Source: Gordonibacter sp036659115 (lineage in GTDB: Bacteria; Actinomycetota; Coriobacteriia; Coriobacteriales; Eggerthellaceae). From it: a DNA stretch of 20,730 bases. The DNA lies in the NCBI RefSeq assembly GCF_036659115.1, contig NZ_JAVXDF010000046.1, one strand, 5' to 3'. The notes beneath the pieces were generated by a model. That model was not told the origin of the DNA, made no database searches, and saw only the letters and a program-made list of their open reading frames with translations. Shown piece after piece: positions 8,099 through 14,472 of this stretch; within the stretch, counting starts at the first letter, position 1, and each line of letters begins with the position of its first letter. The position numbers and the translations under genes are program-made.

Positions 8099-8127
8099 TT
8101 GCATCGTATCCATCAAAGTCGTAAGAT
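8099..8127 (+). promoter_or_regulatory. Predicted sigma-70-type promoter of rubrerythrin
   Basis: TTGCAT and TAAGAT are separated by exactly 17 bp, close to the housekeeping consensus. The predicted transcription start is around 8133-8135, inside the palindrome that follows. The leader would be about 55 nt. Confidence 0.65.
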
Positions 8128-8130
8128 AGC

Positions 8131-8155
8131 CTTATTGAGATTTTGTCTCAATAAG
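8131..8155. promoter_or_regulatory. Perfect 10-bp inverted repeat at the rubrerythrin transcription start (candidate operator)
   Basis: CTTATTGAGA and TCTCAATAAG are perfect reverse complements separated by TTTTG. They lie just downstream of the predicted -10 box and 34 bp before the start codon. The position suits a repressor that blocks initiation, for example a peroxide- or metal-sensing Fur/PerR-type protein. The sequence is not a clear match to a known box, so the regulator is unassigned. A 5'-end mRNA stem is the alternative. Confidence 0.6.
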
Positions 8156-8189
8156 AAAGACGAGATACAGAACCCAAAGGAGATAGCCC

Positions 8190-8798
8190 ATGAAAATGCG
8201 CGAGCAGATTCCCACCGCAGAGAACACCACCAACTTCGATATCGTTTCCGACAGCACGACCGCGGTCGGCTCCACGCTCGACAACCTGAAGTCCGCCATC
8301 GGTGGCGAGACGGGTGCCTCCGCCAAGTATGCCGCTTTCGCCAAGGCCGCCAAGGAGCAGGGCTACGACCAGATCGCCCGCCTGTTCGAGGCCACCTCTG
8401 CCGCCGAGCAGATCCACATCGGCCTCGAGTACGCCCTGGTCGCCGAGAGGGAGCCTGGCTACGAGAAGCCGGTCGCTCCTGATTGCTCCGGCGAGCAGAC
8501 CGACCTGAACCTCATCTCCGGTGCCTGTGGCGAGATTTACGAGACCTCCGACATGTACCCCTCCTTCATCAAGAAGGCCCAGGAAGAGGGCGACACCAAG
8601 GCCGTCCAGGTGTTCACCCGCGCCAAGCTGGCCGAGTCCGTGCACGCCGAGCGCTATCTGGCTGCGTACAACGACATCGATGCCGCTGACGACGACAAGT
8701 TCTACCTGTGCCCCATCTGCGGCTACATCCACAAGGGCGAGGACTTCGAGAAGTGCCCCATCTGCTTCTGCCCGAAGAGCACCTTCACCGCGTTCTAG
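8190..8798 (+). CDS. Rubrerythrin
   Basis: The 202-residue protein reduces hydrogen peroxide using electrons from reduced rubredoxin or NADH systems, and protects anaerobes from oxidative stress. The ferritin-like diiron domain has the full ligand set with canonical rubrerythrin spacing: Glu40, Glu73, His76, Glu115, Glu118, Glu149 and His152. A C-terminal rubredoxin-like Fe(Cys)4 domain follows, with CPIC (174-177) and CPIC (189-192). There is about a 20-residue N-terminal extension relative to classical rubrerythrins. The start has AAAGGAG 7 nt upstream. Codon use is strongly biased to C- and G-ending codons, which suggests high expression. The promoter and palindrome upstream suggest stress-responsive control, and a strong hairpin lies downstream. 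Confidence 0.95.
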   Translation: MKMREQIPTAENTTNFDIVSDSTTAVGSTLDNLKSAIGGETGASAKYAAFAKAAKEQGYDQIARLFEATSAAEQIHIGLEYALVAEREPGYEKPVAPDCSGEQTDLNLISGACGEIYETSDMYPSFIKKAQEEGDTKAVQVFTRAKLAESVHAERYLAAYNDIDAADDDKFYLCPICGYIHKGEDFEKCPICFCPKSTFTAF

Positions 8799-8848
8799 GC
8801 CCTCACCAAACACTCTGCGTTCTCCCCCATCGAACGCATCTTTTCCCA

Positions 8849-8876
8849 AAGATGCCGCCTCCCCAGGCGGCATCTT
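8849..8876 (+). terminator. Terminator hairpin after rubrerythrin
   Basis: AAGATGCCGCCT and AGGCGGCATCTT form a perfect 12-bp stem with a CCCC loop, 50 bp after the rubrerythrin stop. The 3' tail (ACATTTT) is only moderately T-rich, but the stem is very stable. Confidence 0.8.
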
Positions 8877-8879
8877 ACA

Positions 8880-9016
8880 TTTTGGGCGAGCAAGCAACCG
8901 GGATGAACCAGCGATCCATCAGCCGCTTGGAAATGGGAAACACCAACCCTACCGTGCGAACGCTCGATCGGCTGGCAAAAGGGTTCGGAAAGCGGCTTGA
9001 AATCCGGTTCGTCTGA
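8880..9016 (+). pseudogene. Remnant of an XRE-type helix-turn-helix protein
   Basis: This frame encodes a stretch resembling the second half of an XRE/HTH_3 domain: GEQATGMNQRSISRLEMG, then NPTVRTLDRLAKGFGKRLE, ending in IRFV. The recognition helix and following helices are recognisable. The first helix and start region are missing, replaced by the rubrerythrin terminator. An internal ATG at 8903 could give only 37 residues, with no ribosome-binding site. It is best read as the 3' end of a lost DNA-binding protein, such as an antitoxin-like regulator. No toxin partner is visible. Confidence 0.6.
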
Positions 9017-9073
9017 ACACAGGTGCAAAACTGCGCTACCATAGCGATTCACTAGAGAAAGCAGGCCGCACCC

Positions 9074-9655
9074 ATGAGCATCCCCGGCGAACCATCATCG
9101 GCATCTCCTACCGTCGAGGGAATCCTCGCGCACAACCGCAACTTCGTGGAGCAGCGCGCCTACGAGCAATATGAGACTGATAAGTTTCCCGACAAGAAGC
9201 TGGCCATTGTGTCGTGCATGGACACGCGCCTGACCGAATTGCTCACCGCAGCGCTCGGGTTGAAGAACGGCGATGCGAAGATCATCAAAGTCGCAGGCGC
9301 AGAAGTGTCGCACCCCTTCGGCAGCGTCATGAGATCGTTGCTGGTGGCTACGTGCGAGCTGGGTGTGGAGGACATCATGATCGTGGCACACACGAACTGC
9401 GGTGCGCAGCACATGAGCGGCCACGGCATGATCGAAGAGATGCGAACGCTCGGCGTGTCCGACGAGCGCATCGAATTCGCACGGCACTGCGGCATCGACT
9501 TCGAGCGTTGGCTCGCCGGCTTCGGCGACACCGAGGAGGCCGTGCGCAAGAGCGTCGACATGGTGCGAAACCACCCCGTCATGCCACCACGCGTGCGCGT
9601 TGCCGGCTTTATCATGGACTCCGTCACCGGCGAGCTCGTGCCCGTTGACTGCTAG
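9074..9655 (+). CDS. Beta-class carbonic anhydrase
   Basis: The 193-residue protein interconverts CO2 and bicarbonate in the cytoplasm. The zinc site is visible as CMDTRL (Cys48, with the Asp50/Arg52 dyad) and HTNCG (His106, Cys109). The length suits the short beta-CA group. Upstream Shine-Dalgarno signal is weak (AAGCAGG region). The gene follows the HTH remnant and converges on the S41-like gene, the two stops being 4 bp apart within a shared hairpin. It probably supplies bicarbonate for carboxylations or pH balance; nothing in the neighbourhood narrows this. Confidence 0.93.
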   Translation: MSIPGEPSSASPTVEGILAHNRNFVEQRAYEQYETDKFPDKKLAIVSCMDTRLTELLTAALGLKNGDAKIIKVAGAEVSHPFGSVMRSLLVATCELGVEDIMIVAHTNCGAQHMSGHGMIEEMRTLGVSDERIEFARHCGIDFERWLAGFGDTEEAVRKSVDMVRNHPVMPPRVRVAGFIMDSVTGELVPVDC

Positions 9656-9666
9656 CTTCCTAGCAG
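9649..9666. terminator. Palindromic hairpin holding the stop codons of two convergent genes
   Basis: CTGCTAG and CTAGCAG form a perfect 7-bp stem with a CTTC tetraloop. Each arm contains a TGC-TAG end (Cys-stop), one for the carbonic anhydrase and one for the S41-like gene. It may act as a bidirectional terminator, although neither side has a long T-tract. Confidence 0.45.
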
Positions 9667-11066
9667 CTTAACGCCGCCTCCAGCACTAGGTCGCGCATGC
9701 ATTCCTCGGACGTGAACGGCACGTACACGTCGGGCGCTATGCCCTGTCCAAGCATGCCGCGTCCTTCGTGGGCGGCTTCCGTCTTGCTGATAGGATACAC
9801 GAGCGAGAATTTCTCGTCGAACGCCACCGCGATGAGGTTCGCGTAGTCCAACCCGCCGCGGGTGGCACGACCCACTCGGCGCACTTTGCCGCAACCTTGG
9901 GCCGCAGCACGCTCGGCAATGGCCGCCAACCGCTCGGCGGCGCCGCGCGTGCGCACGTCGGTGAGCAGAAACACCTGCTGGCCCTCCGGTGCGGGCGGGA
10001 ACAGCATGTCTTCCTCGAACTCGGCTTCCTTCACGAACCCTTGCCCTGCACAGGCGGCAACATGGTCGATCTCAGCCTGTACCCATTCCCTACCCGATGC
10101 ATCGCTCCTGTCCAACAGCCGCGCCAGCTGGCCGGAGCGCAGGTGTGCGTTGCGCTGCGTGTAGCGGGTGTACACGAATTCCTGTCCCACGAGGTCTTTC
10201 AGGTTCACCTCACGATCGAAGAACAATGCCATGAGTGGGTAGGCGTTGCCGATCATACCCTCCTCGGCATCCCGCACGTCTATGATCACGCGCCGAGCAT
10301 GGGCCAACTCGTCGAAGTGCTGCTGCATCGCACTCAGCACCGAACCGTCCACGAAGTGATGCACGCGGACGACCACGGCACGCTCATNNNNNNNNNNNNN
10401 NNNNNNNNNNNNNNNNNNNNNNNNNNNNNNNNNNNNNNNNNNNNNNNNNNNNNNNNNNNNNNNNNNNNNNNNNNNNNNNNNNNNNNNGCCGTCCGGACCC
10501 ACGCCGTCCAGCACCTCCACCGTCGGCGGACGCAGGCTTTGCACAAAACCCGGCCGGGGGAAGCGCTTGATGGAAATATCCTCCTCCGTGCCGTCGGCAT
10601 GGCGCACCAGCACGTGGGCACAACGCGCCACCATCTCATCCCACAGTTGGCGTTCGGGGTCGCTGCCGTTCACGGGGTTGCCGATCAGCGAGGACAGGTG
10701 CTCGTCGGGCTTGCTCTCGTTCAGCAGCACCAGCGCATCGCCCAATGTGAGGCGCACATCCTCGCCCACCTCGGTCACGTACAGCGCATCGCCGAAGCGG
10801 CGCACCGAGAACCCGCAGGTAAAAGGCTGCCAATCGGCTTCGGGCGAGGCTTCGAACGAGAGGTTCGGGTCCATGAACCCGGCAAGGTACTGGCTCAGGT
10901 ACTGCATGAACAACCCATCGTCGAGCGCGCCCGCCTTCCCGGCGGAGGCGAACGCCGCAAGCCACTGCTGCGCATCGTTGCGCGAAGTGCATTCGGGCTG
11001 GCCCGCATAGTCTTCTTCCAGAATCTGCATGACCGCTCGCAGAACCATCTCGCGCTTCTCCGCCAT
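9660..11066 (-). CDS. S41-like protein lacking the catalytic serine (contains an assembly gap)
   Basis: The product is nominally 468 residues, with about 34 unknown because of 100 N. The C-terminal part has the S41/tail-specific-protease fold: VFLLTD followed by a TxxAAE-type helix start, then GRATRGG...FSLVYPIS and GQGIAPDVYVP. The serine expected in TxSAAE is glycine here (TRGAAE, nominal Gly375), and the bases clearly encode Gly, so it is probably not an active protease. An N-terminal PDZ-like or helical region precedes it (KRFPRPGF, then the gap). No signal peptide is seen, so it should be cytoplasmic. The start is MAEKREM, with GGAGGA 7 nt upstream. The reading frame is open on both sides of the gap, but its true length is unknown. 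Confidence 0.75.
   Translation of the reverse strand: MAEKREMVLRAVMQILEEDYAGQPECTSRNDAQQWLAAFASAGKAGALDDGLFMQYLSQYLAGFMDPNLSFEASPEADWQPFTCGFSVRRFGDALYVTEVGEDVRLTLGDALVLLNESKPDEHLSSLIGNPVNGSDPERQLWDEMVARCAHVLVRHADGTEEDISIKRFPRPGFVQSLRPPTVEVLDGVGPDGXXXXXXXXXXXXXXXXXXXXXXXXXXXXXXXXXXERAVVVRVHHFVDGSVLSAMQQHFDELAHARRVIIDVRDAEEGMIGNAYPLMALFFDREVNLKDLVGQEFVYTRYTQRNAHLRSGQLARLLDRSDASGREWVQAEIDHVAACAGQGFVKEAEFEEDMLFPPAPEGQQVFLLTDVRTRGAAERLAAIAERAAAQGCGKVRRVGRATRGGLDYANLIAVAFDEKFSLVYPISKTEAAHEGRGMLGQGIAPDVYVPFTSEECMRDLVLEAALSC
10388..10487. other. Assembly gap of 100 N inside the S41-like gene
   Basis: Exactly 100 unknown bases, the conventional placeholder for a gap of unknown size. The real missing length may differ, and residues here cannot be read. 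Confidence 0.99.
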
Positions 11067-11121
11067 GGGTGCTTCCTCCGCTTTCCTCTTCCGGCACTCA
11101 ACCGCATTGTCGTCTTGCACC

Positions 11122-11127
11122 ATTATA
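11122..11127 (-). promoter_or_regulatory. Probable -10 box of the S41-like gene
   Basis: TATAAT on the minus strand, 56-61 bp upstream of the start codon. No -35 match is evident. A hairpin (GAGGGG/CCCCTC with inner CTC/GAG, 11130-11157) sits directly upstream, where the -35 would be, and may be the terminator of the preceding phosphodiesterase gene. Confidence 0.45.
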
Positions 11128-11219
11128 GCGAGGGGCACTCTTTTCCGAGCACCCCTCAGGAGGAAAGGCAATCGTCGTCGCAAGTCGCCGTGCCTTTTAC
11201 CCCAGGCCTCGACGGTGTC

Positions 11220-11731
11220 CTATAGCCCTTCCCCCGCAGAAAGCAGCACGTCGCCTTCGAGCGACGCGATGTGCACGCCGAGTACGCGCCCCTCACTCAC
11301 CAGCATCCGACCCGTACAGCGGGGAAAGCCGCCACGCGGGCGGAACGCAGCGCCCGGGCAGACGACGTAGTCGGCAGGACGGGCATCCTTGCCCAAGAGC
11401 AATTCGGGCACATGCGTGTGGCCGTGCACGCACACTTGCGGGATAGGGTCGCCCGCCGCCAAACCGGCGCAGCCGTTGAAGCCGATCTGCACATCGCGCG
11501 GGTAATGCGCTACGAGAAACCTCACGCCGTCGATGACGGGATGGGCGAACCGCCCCACACGCGACCCGTACTCGTCAAAGTCGTTGTTGCCCAGCACCGC
11601 CGTCACCGGAGCCAGCGCCTCAAGCGCGTGCAGCACGTCGGGGCCGCCGATATCGCCCGCATGAATGATATGGTCCGCATCGGCCAGAGCAGCCAATGCC
11701 TCGGCGGACAACCGTCCGTGCGTGTCGGATA
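11220..11731 (-). CDS. YfcE/MJ0936-type metallophosphoesterase, N-terminus lost in an assembly gap
   Basis: The readable part, about 170 residues, begins at SDTHG, the first metal motif of the calcineurin-like phosphodiesterases. Further metal motifs are GDIGG, GNND and GHTH, and AHY precedes the last. These small enzymes cleave phosphodiesters, often measured with artificial substrates, and their in-cell role is usually unclear. The family starts only a few residues before SDTHG, so the true start codon lies in the gap. The reading frame beyond the gap (residues MDKEPLS...) is probably not part of the gene. It lies upstream of the S41-like gene on the same strand with about 150 bp between, and there is no sign of an operon. 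Confidence 0.85.
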
Positions 11732-11831
11732 NNNNNNNNNNNNNNNNNNNNNNNNNNNNNNNNNNNNNNNNNNNNNNNNNNNNNNNNNNNNNNNNNNNNN
11801 NNNNNNNNNNNNNNNNNNNNNNNNNNNNNNN
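11732..11831. other. Assembly gap of 100 N at the start of the metallophosphoesterase gene
   Basis: Exactly 100 unknown bases of unknown true length. The start codon and promoter of the phosphodiesterase gene are missing here. Confidence 0.99.
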
Positions 11832-11992
11832 GCGCTTGGCGCAGGACCCCCGCCTCGATAGCGGCTCCTTATCCAACGCATTCCTGAACTTTTCTGTTCG
11901 AAAACTCGCATACGCATCTCACGGCAAGCAAACATACCTACTCCGATCTTGGCTTTTCTTCTTCCCATGGCGAACAGGTGACGGAAATCTTA

Positions 11993-12027
11993 CAAATTGG
12001 CACTCTCGACCCGACAGTGCCAATTTG
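11993..12027. promoter_or_regulatory. CIRCE-like operator (HrcA type) upstream of Hsp20
   Basis: CAAATTGGCACT and AGTGCCAATTTG are perfect 12-bp reverse complements separated by 11 bp. Within them, TTGGCACTC-N9-CAGTGCCAA keeps the spacing of the HrcA operator CIRCE (TTAGCACTC-N9-GAGTGCTAA), with 8/9 and 7/9 matches. It lies about 110 bp before the hsp20 start, so HrcA repression relieved on heat shock is the likely control. Confidence 0.75.
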
Positions 12028-12134
12028 CGGTAAACTAGGTCTACAACACAAAAGGGTGTGCAACACGCAGGCGCCCGTAAGACGAAGGCAGCCGACTCCG
12101 CAAGCACATCCGCACCTTTTAGGAGATGATGACT

Positions 12135-12590
12135 ATGGCTATGATGGTACCCATGAGAAGGAATCGCAATCTGTTGAGCACGCTGATGACCGACCCGTTC
12201 GACGCGTTCTTCGACGCCGCTTCCGCCCCCGTGCAAAAGATGGCACCCACGCTGATGCGCACGGACATCAAGGAGACCGACGAGGGCTACGAGATGACCA
12301 TCGACCTGCCGGGCTTCAAGAAAGACGATGTACAGGCCGAGCTGAAGGACGGATACCTGTCCATCACCGCTCAGACGCAAAGCGAGTCCGAAGAAAAGGA
12401 CGACAAGGGCACGTTCGTCCGCAAGGAGCGCTTCAGCGGCAAATGCAGCCGCACGTTCTTCGTCGGCGAGGATATCGAAGACGACGACATCAAGGCGAAA
12501 TTCGAAGACGGCGTGCTGAGAATCGCTGTTCCGAAAAAGCAGGAGCAGCCCAAGCTCGAAGAGAAAAAGACCATCGCGATCGAAGGCTAA
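12135..12590 (+). CDS. Small heat-shock protein, Hsp20/alpha-crystallin family
   Basis: The 151-residue ATP-independent holdase binds unfolding proteins in the cytoplasm under heat or other stress. The alpha-crystallin domain spans about residues 40-135. It begins at RTDIKETDEGYEMTIDLPGF and ends with the family signature GVLRIAVPKK, followed by a charged tail with a short IAI motif at the end. Three in-frame ATGs lie near AGGAG; the one chosen has 9-nt spacing, while the others (12126, 12129) are 0 and 3 nt away. The N-terminal MAMMVPMRRNRNLL is typical of bacterial members. The CIRCE-like operator upstream supports heat induction. Two hairpins follow the gene. Confidence 0.94.
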   Translation: MAMMVPMRRNRNLLSTLMTDPFDAFFDAASAPVQKMAPTLMRTDIKETDEGYEMTIDLPGFKKDDVQAELKDGYLSITAQTQSESEEKDDKGTFVRKERFSGKCSRTFFVGEDIEDDDIKAKFEDGVLRIAVPKKQEQPKLEEKKTIAIEG

Positions 12591-12658
12591 AAGCCCGAAG
12601 CCGCGTGGCACATAAGGCAAGCGTCGAAAACTCGGCGACGCGAGCCGCATGGACAATC

Positions 12659-12685
12659 GGAAGGCGACCACTATGGTCGTCTTCC
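12659..12685 (+). terminator. Possible terminator hairpin after Hsp20
   Basis: GGAAGGCGACCA pairs with TGGTCGTCTTCC (one G-U) around a CTA loop, 69 bp after the hsp20 stop. There is no T-tract, so termination is uncertain. Confidence 0.5.
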
Positions 12686-12808
12686 TGCTATCATGGGCGA
12701 AGCAGCGCCTTCGTACCGCGCTTCAACCCACCGGCTCCTCCCAGACATCCAGATGCCCGCCGCCCCCTCCCCGGTTGCCTATTCGCGGCAAAAGCATGGC
12801 AGTGCTGC

Positions 12809-12837
12809 TATTTTATGGTAAAATATCTGCTATTTTA
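12809..12837. promoter_or_regulatory. AT-rich operator-like palindrome with a third half-site upstream of the sirtuin
   Basis: TATTTTA-TGG-TAAAATA is a perfect 7-bp dyad, and TATTTTA recurs 6 bp later. Equivalently, CTGCTATTTTA occurs twice 22 bp apart, about two helical turns. It lies about 100 bp before the sirtuin start in otherwise GC-rich DNA. It may contain promoter elements, operator half-sites, or both. The regulator is unknown. Confidence 0.5.
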
Positions 12838-12937
12838 GAACGAATGTTTCACTTGAAGCACATGATCGCCGCTTTTCGGAAAGATGAAAAAGCGGCAGAC
12901 GGCAAAATGCAGGACGAACCGCCGAAAGGATCGATTC

Positions 12938-13687
12938 ATGGATGACAAAACGCACCGAGACATCGACTTGTTCCGCCAATGGGTGGGCGACACGCCACGG
13001 AGCGGCATGGTGTTCTTCGGCGGCGCAGGCGTATCCACCGAGAGCGGCATCCCCGACTTCCGCAGCCCTGACGGGCTCTACGCACAGAAATACCCCCATC
13101 CACCCGAGCAGATGATCAGCCGCAGTTTTTTCGACGAACATCCCCGCGAGTTCTTCGACTTCTATGCAGATCGCATGCTCGCCTTGGATGCCAAACCCAA
13201 CCGCGCCCACCAGAAACTTGCCGAGCTGGAGCACGCTGGCACGCTGCATGCGATCATCACGCAGAACATCGACGGCTTGCACCAGCAAGCCGGAAGCAAG
13301 CGCGTGTACGAGCTGCACGGCAGCGTGCTGCGCAACTACTGCACGGGATGCAAAGCGGCGTACTCTGTCCACGAATTGCTTGAACTGCGCGCGCAGGCAG
13401 CCGACGGCATCCCCCGTTGCCCCGCGTGCGAAGCCATCGTGAAACCCGATGTCGTCCTGTATGAGGAAGCGCTCGACGAAGAAACGCTCAAAGGGGCTGT
13501 TGATGCCCTTGCGCAGGCCGACCTGCTAGTGGTTGCCGGTACGTCGCTGGCTGTCTATCCGGCAGCAAGCCTGATCGATTTCTTCAGCGGTCGGCACCTC
13601 GTCATCGTGAATCGCACCCCTACCCCGCGCGACCAGACAGCCGACCTCTGCATCGCGGCCAATGTCGGCGAGGTGTTCGATTTTTGA
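12938..13687 (+). CDS. cobB: Sir2-family NAD-dependent protein deacylase (CobB-type sirtuin)
   Basis: The 249-residue sirtuin removes acyl groups from protein lysines using NAD+, releasing nicotinamide and O-acyl-ADP-ribose. Visible motifs are the NAD loop GGAGVSTESGIPDFRS (28-43), TQNID (108-112), catalytic His127 in ELHGS, zinc cysteines 135, 138, 161 and 164, GTSLAVYP (201-208) and NRTPTPRD. FYADR (Tyr76, Arg79) has the Tyr-x-x-Arg spacing linked to desuccinylase activity in CobB and SIRT5. The start is the ATG with AAAGGA 7 nt upstream; a longer in-frame start at 12884 lies in the hairpin leader and lacks a ribosome-binding site. A Nudix hydrolase gene follows after 54 bp and is probably co-transcribed. 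Confidence 0.95.
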   Translation: MDDKTHRDIDLFRQWVGDTPRSGMVFFGGAGVSTESGIPDFRSPDGLYAQKYPHPPEQMISRSFFDEHPREFFDFYADRMLALDAKPNRAHQKLAELEHAGTLHAIITQNIDGLHQQAGSKRVYELHGSVLRNYCTGCKAAYSVHELLELRAQAADGIPRCPACEAIVKPDVVLYEEALDEETLKGAVDALAQADLLVVAGTSLAVYPAASLIDFFSGRHLVIVNRTPTPRDQTADLCIAANVGEVFDF

Positions 13688-13741
13688 GTTGAGTCCCCTC
13701 CCTCGCGAAACGACCGCATTCCTCAATTGAAAGGACCTTAT

Positions 13742-14353
13742 ATGAGCAGCATACCCACTTTGACCGGCATCCAACAAGTATCCGATGGCTGGATCAAGAA
13801 GTACGTGCTGACATACACGCTGCCCGACGGGTCAGCTTACGAATACGAAAGCGTGTCGCGCAAACCGCTGGAGGCGTATCGCCAAGAGCTGGAAGGTAAT
13901 GCGGCGGGCGCGCAGCCAAAAGCCGATGCGGTATGCATCGTGCCGCAAACACCGGACGGCAAGCTCGTACTCATCCGCGAATTCCGCTATCCGCTGAACA
14001 GCTGGTGCATCGCCTTTCCCGCCGGTCTCGTGGATGCAGGCGAAACGCTTGCCGCTTGCGTCGACCGTGAGCTGCGCGAGGAAACGGGCTACGCCCTGCG
14101 CGGCGACCTGGGCGAGGCGGCGCTCAATCCGCTGCCGCAAGCAGGCTTCTCGTCCACTGGGCTCACCGATGAAACGGTGCACGTCGTGTTCGCGCAGGTG
14201 CAGAAGGCACACGATGCCCAGCCGGAACCCGGCGAGTTCATCGAGCCGTTCGAACTGGCCATCGAAGACGTACCGCGCTTCCTGTCCACGAACGAAACTC
14301 CCATCGGCACCCGCGCGCAACTGGTTCTAGAGGCGTTCGCCCGCAGACGCTGA
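13742..14353 (+). CDS. Nudix hydrolase, ADP-ribose pyrophosphatase type
   Basis: The 203-residue protein belongs to the ADP-ribose pyrophosphatase group, which splits ADP-ribose to AMP and ribose 5-phosphate. The Nudix box is intact from Gly95 (GLVDAGE) through REL REETG (Arg109-Gly116), with metal-binding Glu113 and Glu114. An N-terminal beta sheet region (YVLTYTLPDG...) typical of the dimeric ADPR hydrolases precedes it, and FRYPLNSWCIAFPAG fits the family. The start has AAAGGA 6 nt upstream. It lies 54 bp after the sirtuin, whose reaction makes O-acyl-ADP-ribose, so removal of that product is a sensible paired role. A terminator overlaps its stop codon. Confidence 0.92.
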   Translation: MSSIPTLTGIQQVSDGWIKKYVLTYTLPDGSAYEYESVSRKPLEAYRQELEGNAAGAQPKADAVCIVPQTPDGKLVLIREFRYPLNSWCIAFPAGLVDAGETLAACVDRELREETGYALRGDLGEAALNPLPQAGFSSTGLTDETVHVVFAQVQKAHDAQPEPGEFIEPFELAIEDVPRFLSTNETPIGTRAQLVLEAFARRR

Positions 14354-14376
14354 GCCTCGGCTGCTGCAGCGTTTTT
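14347..14376 (+). terminator. Rho-independent terminator of the sirtuin-Nudix unit
   Basis: ACGCTG pairs with CAGCGT, with an inner AGCC/GGCT helix, and the structure is followed by five T. The stem begins before the Nudix stop codon, so the stop is inside the hairpin. Confidence 0.8.
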
Positions 14377-14472
14377 CCTTCCCCAAGCTAACCTGGCTGC
14401 AACCAGCCTGCTGAGGGAGATCCGCTCTTCGATTTGTCTACGTCAAGCAGTCAGTTCATCTCCGCCATCTTA

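Larger units (their letters stand above)
12591..12937. other. Intergenic region between Hsp20 and sirtuin genes
   Basis: This 347-bp stretch has no convincing gene. It contains a stem GCGTCG/CGACGC (12621-12641), a longer hairpin at 12659-12685, an AT-rich palindrome with an extra half-site at 12809-12837, and a stem GCCGCTTTT/AAAAGCGGC (12868-12896) in the probable sirtuin leader. Small open frames here lack ribosome-binding sites. Confidence 0.7.

Noticed and set aside
11832..11876. N-terminal extension of the metallophosphoesterase beyond the gap
   Set aside because: Family members start just before SDTHG, and the predicted residues beyond the gap resemble nothing; the frame is open by chance across Ns.
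12649..12945. A 98-codon frame or shorter leader peptide overlapping the sirtuin start
   Set aside because: No ribosome-binding site before any of its ATGs, proline-run composition, and it crosses the AT-rich operator-like region and leader hairpin.
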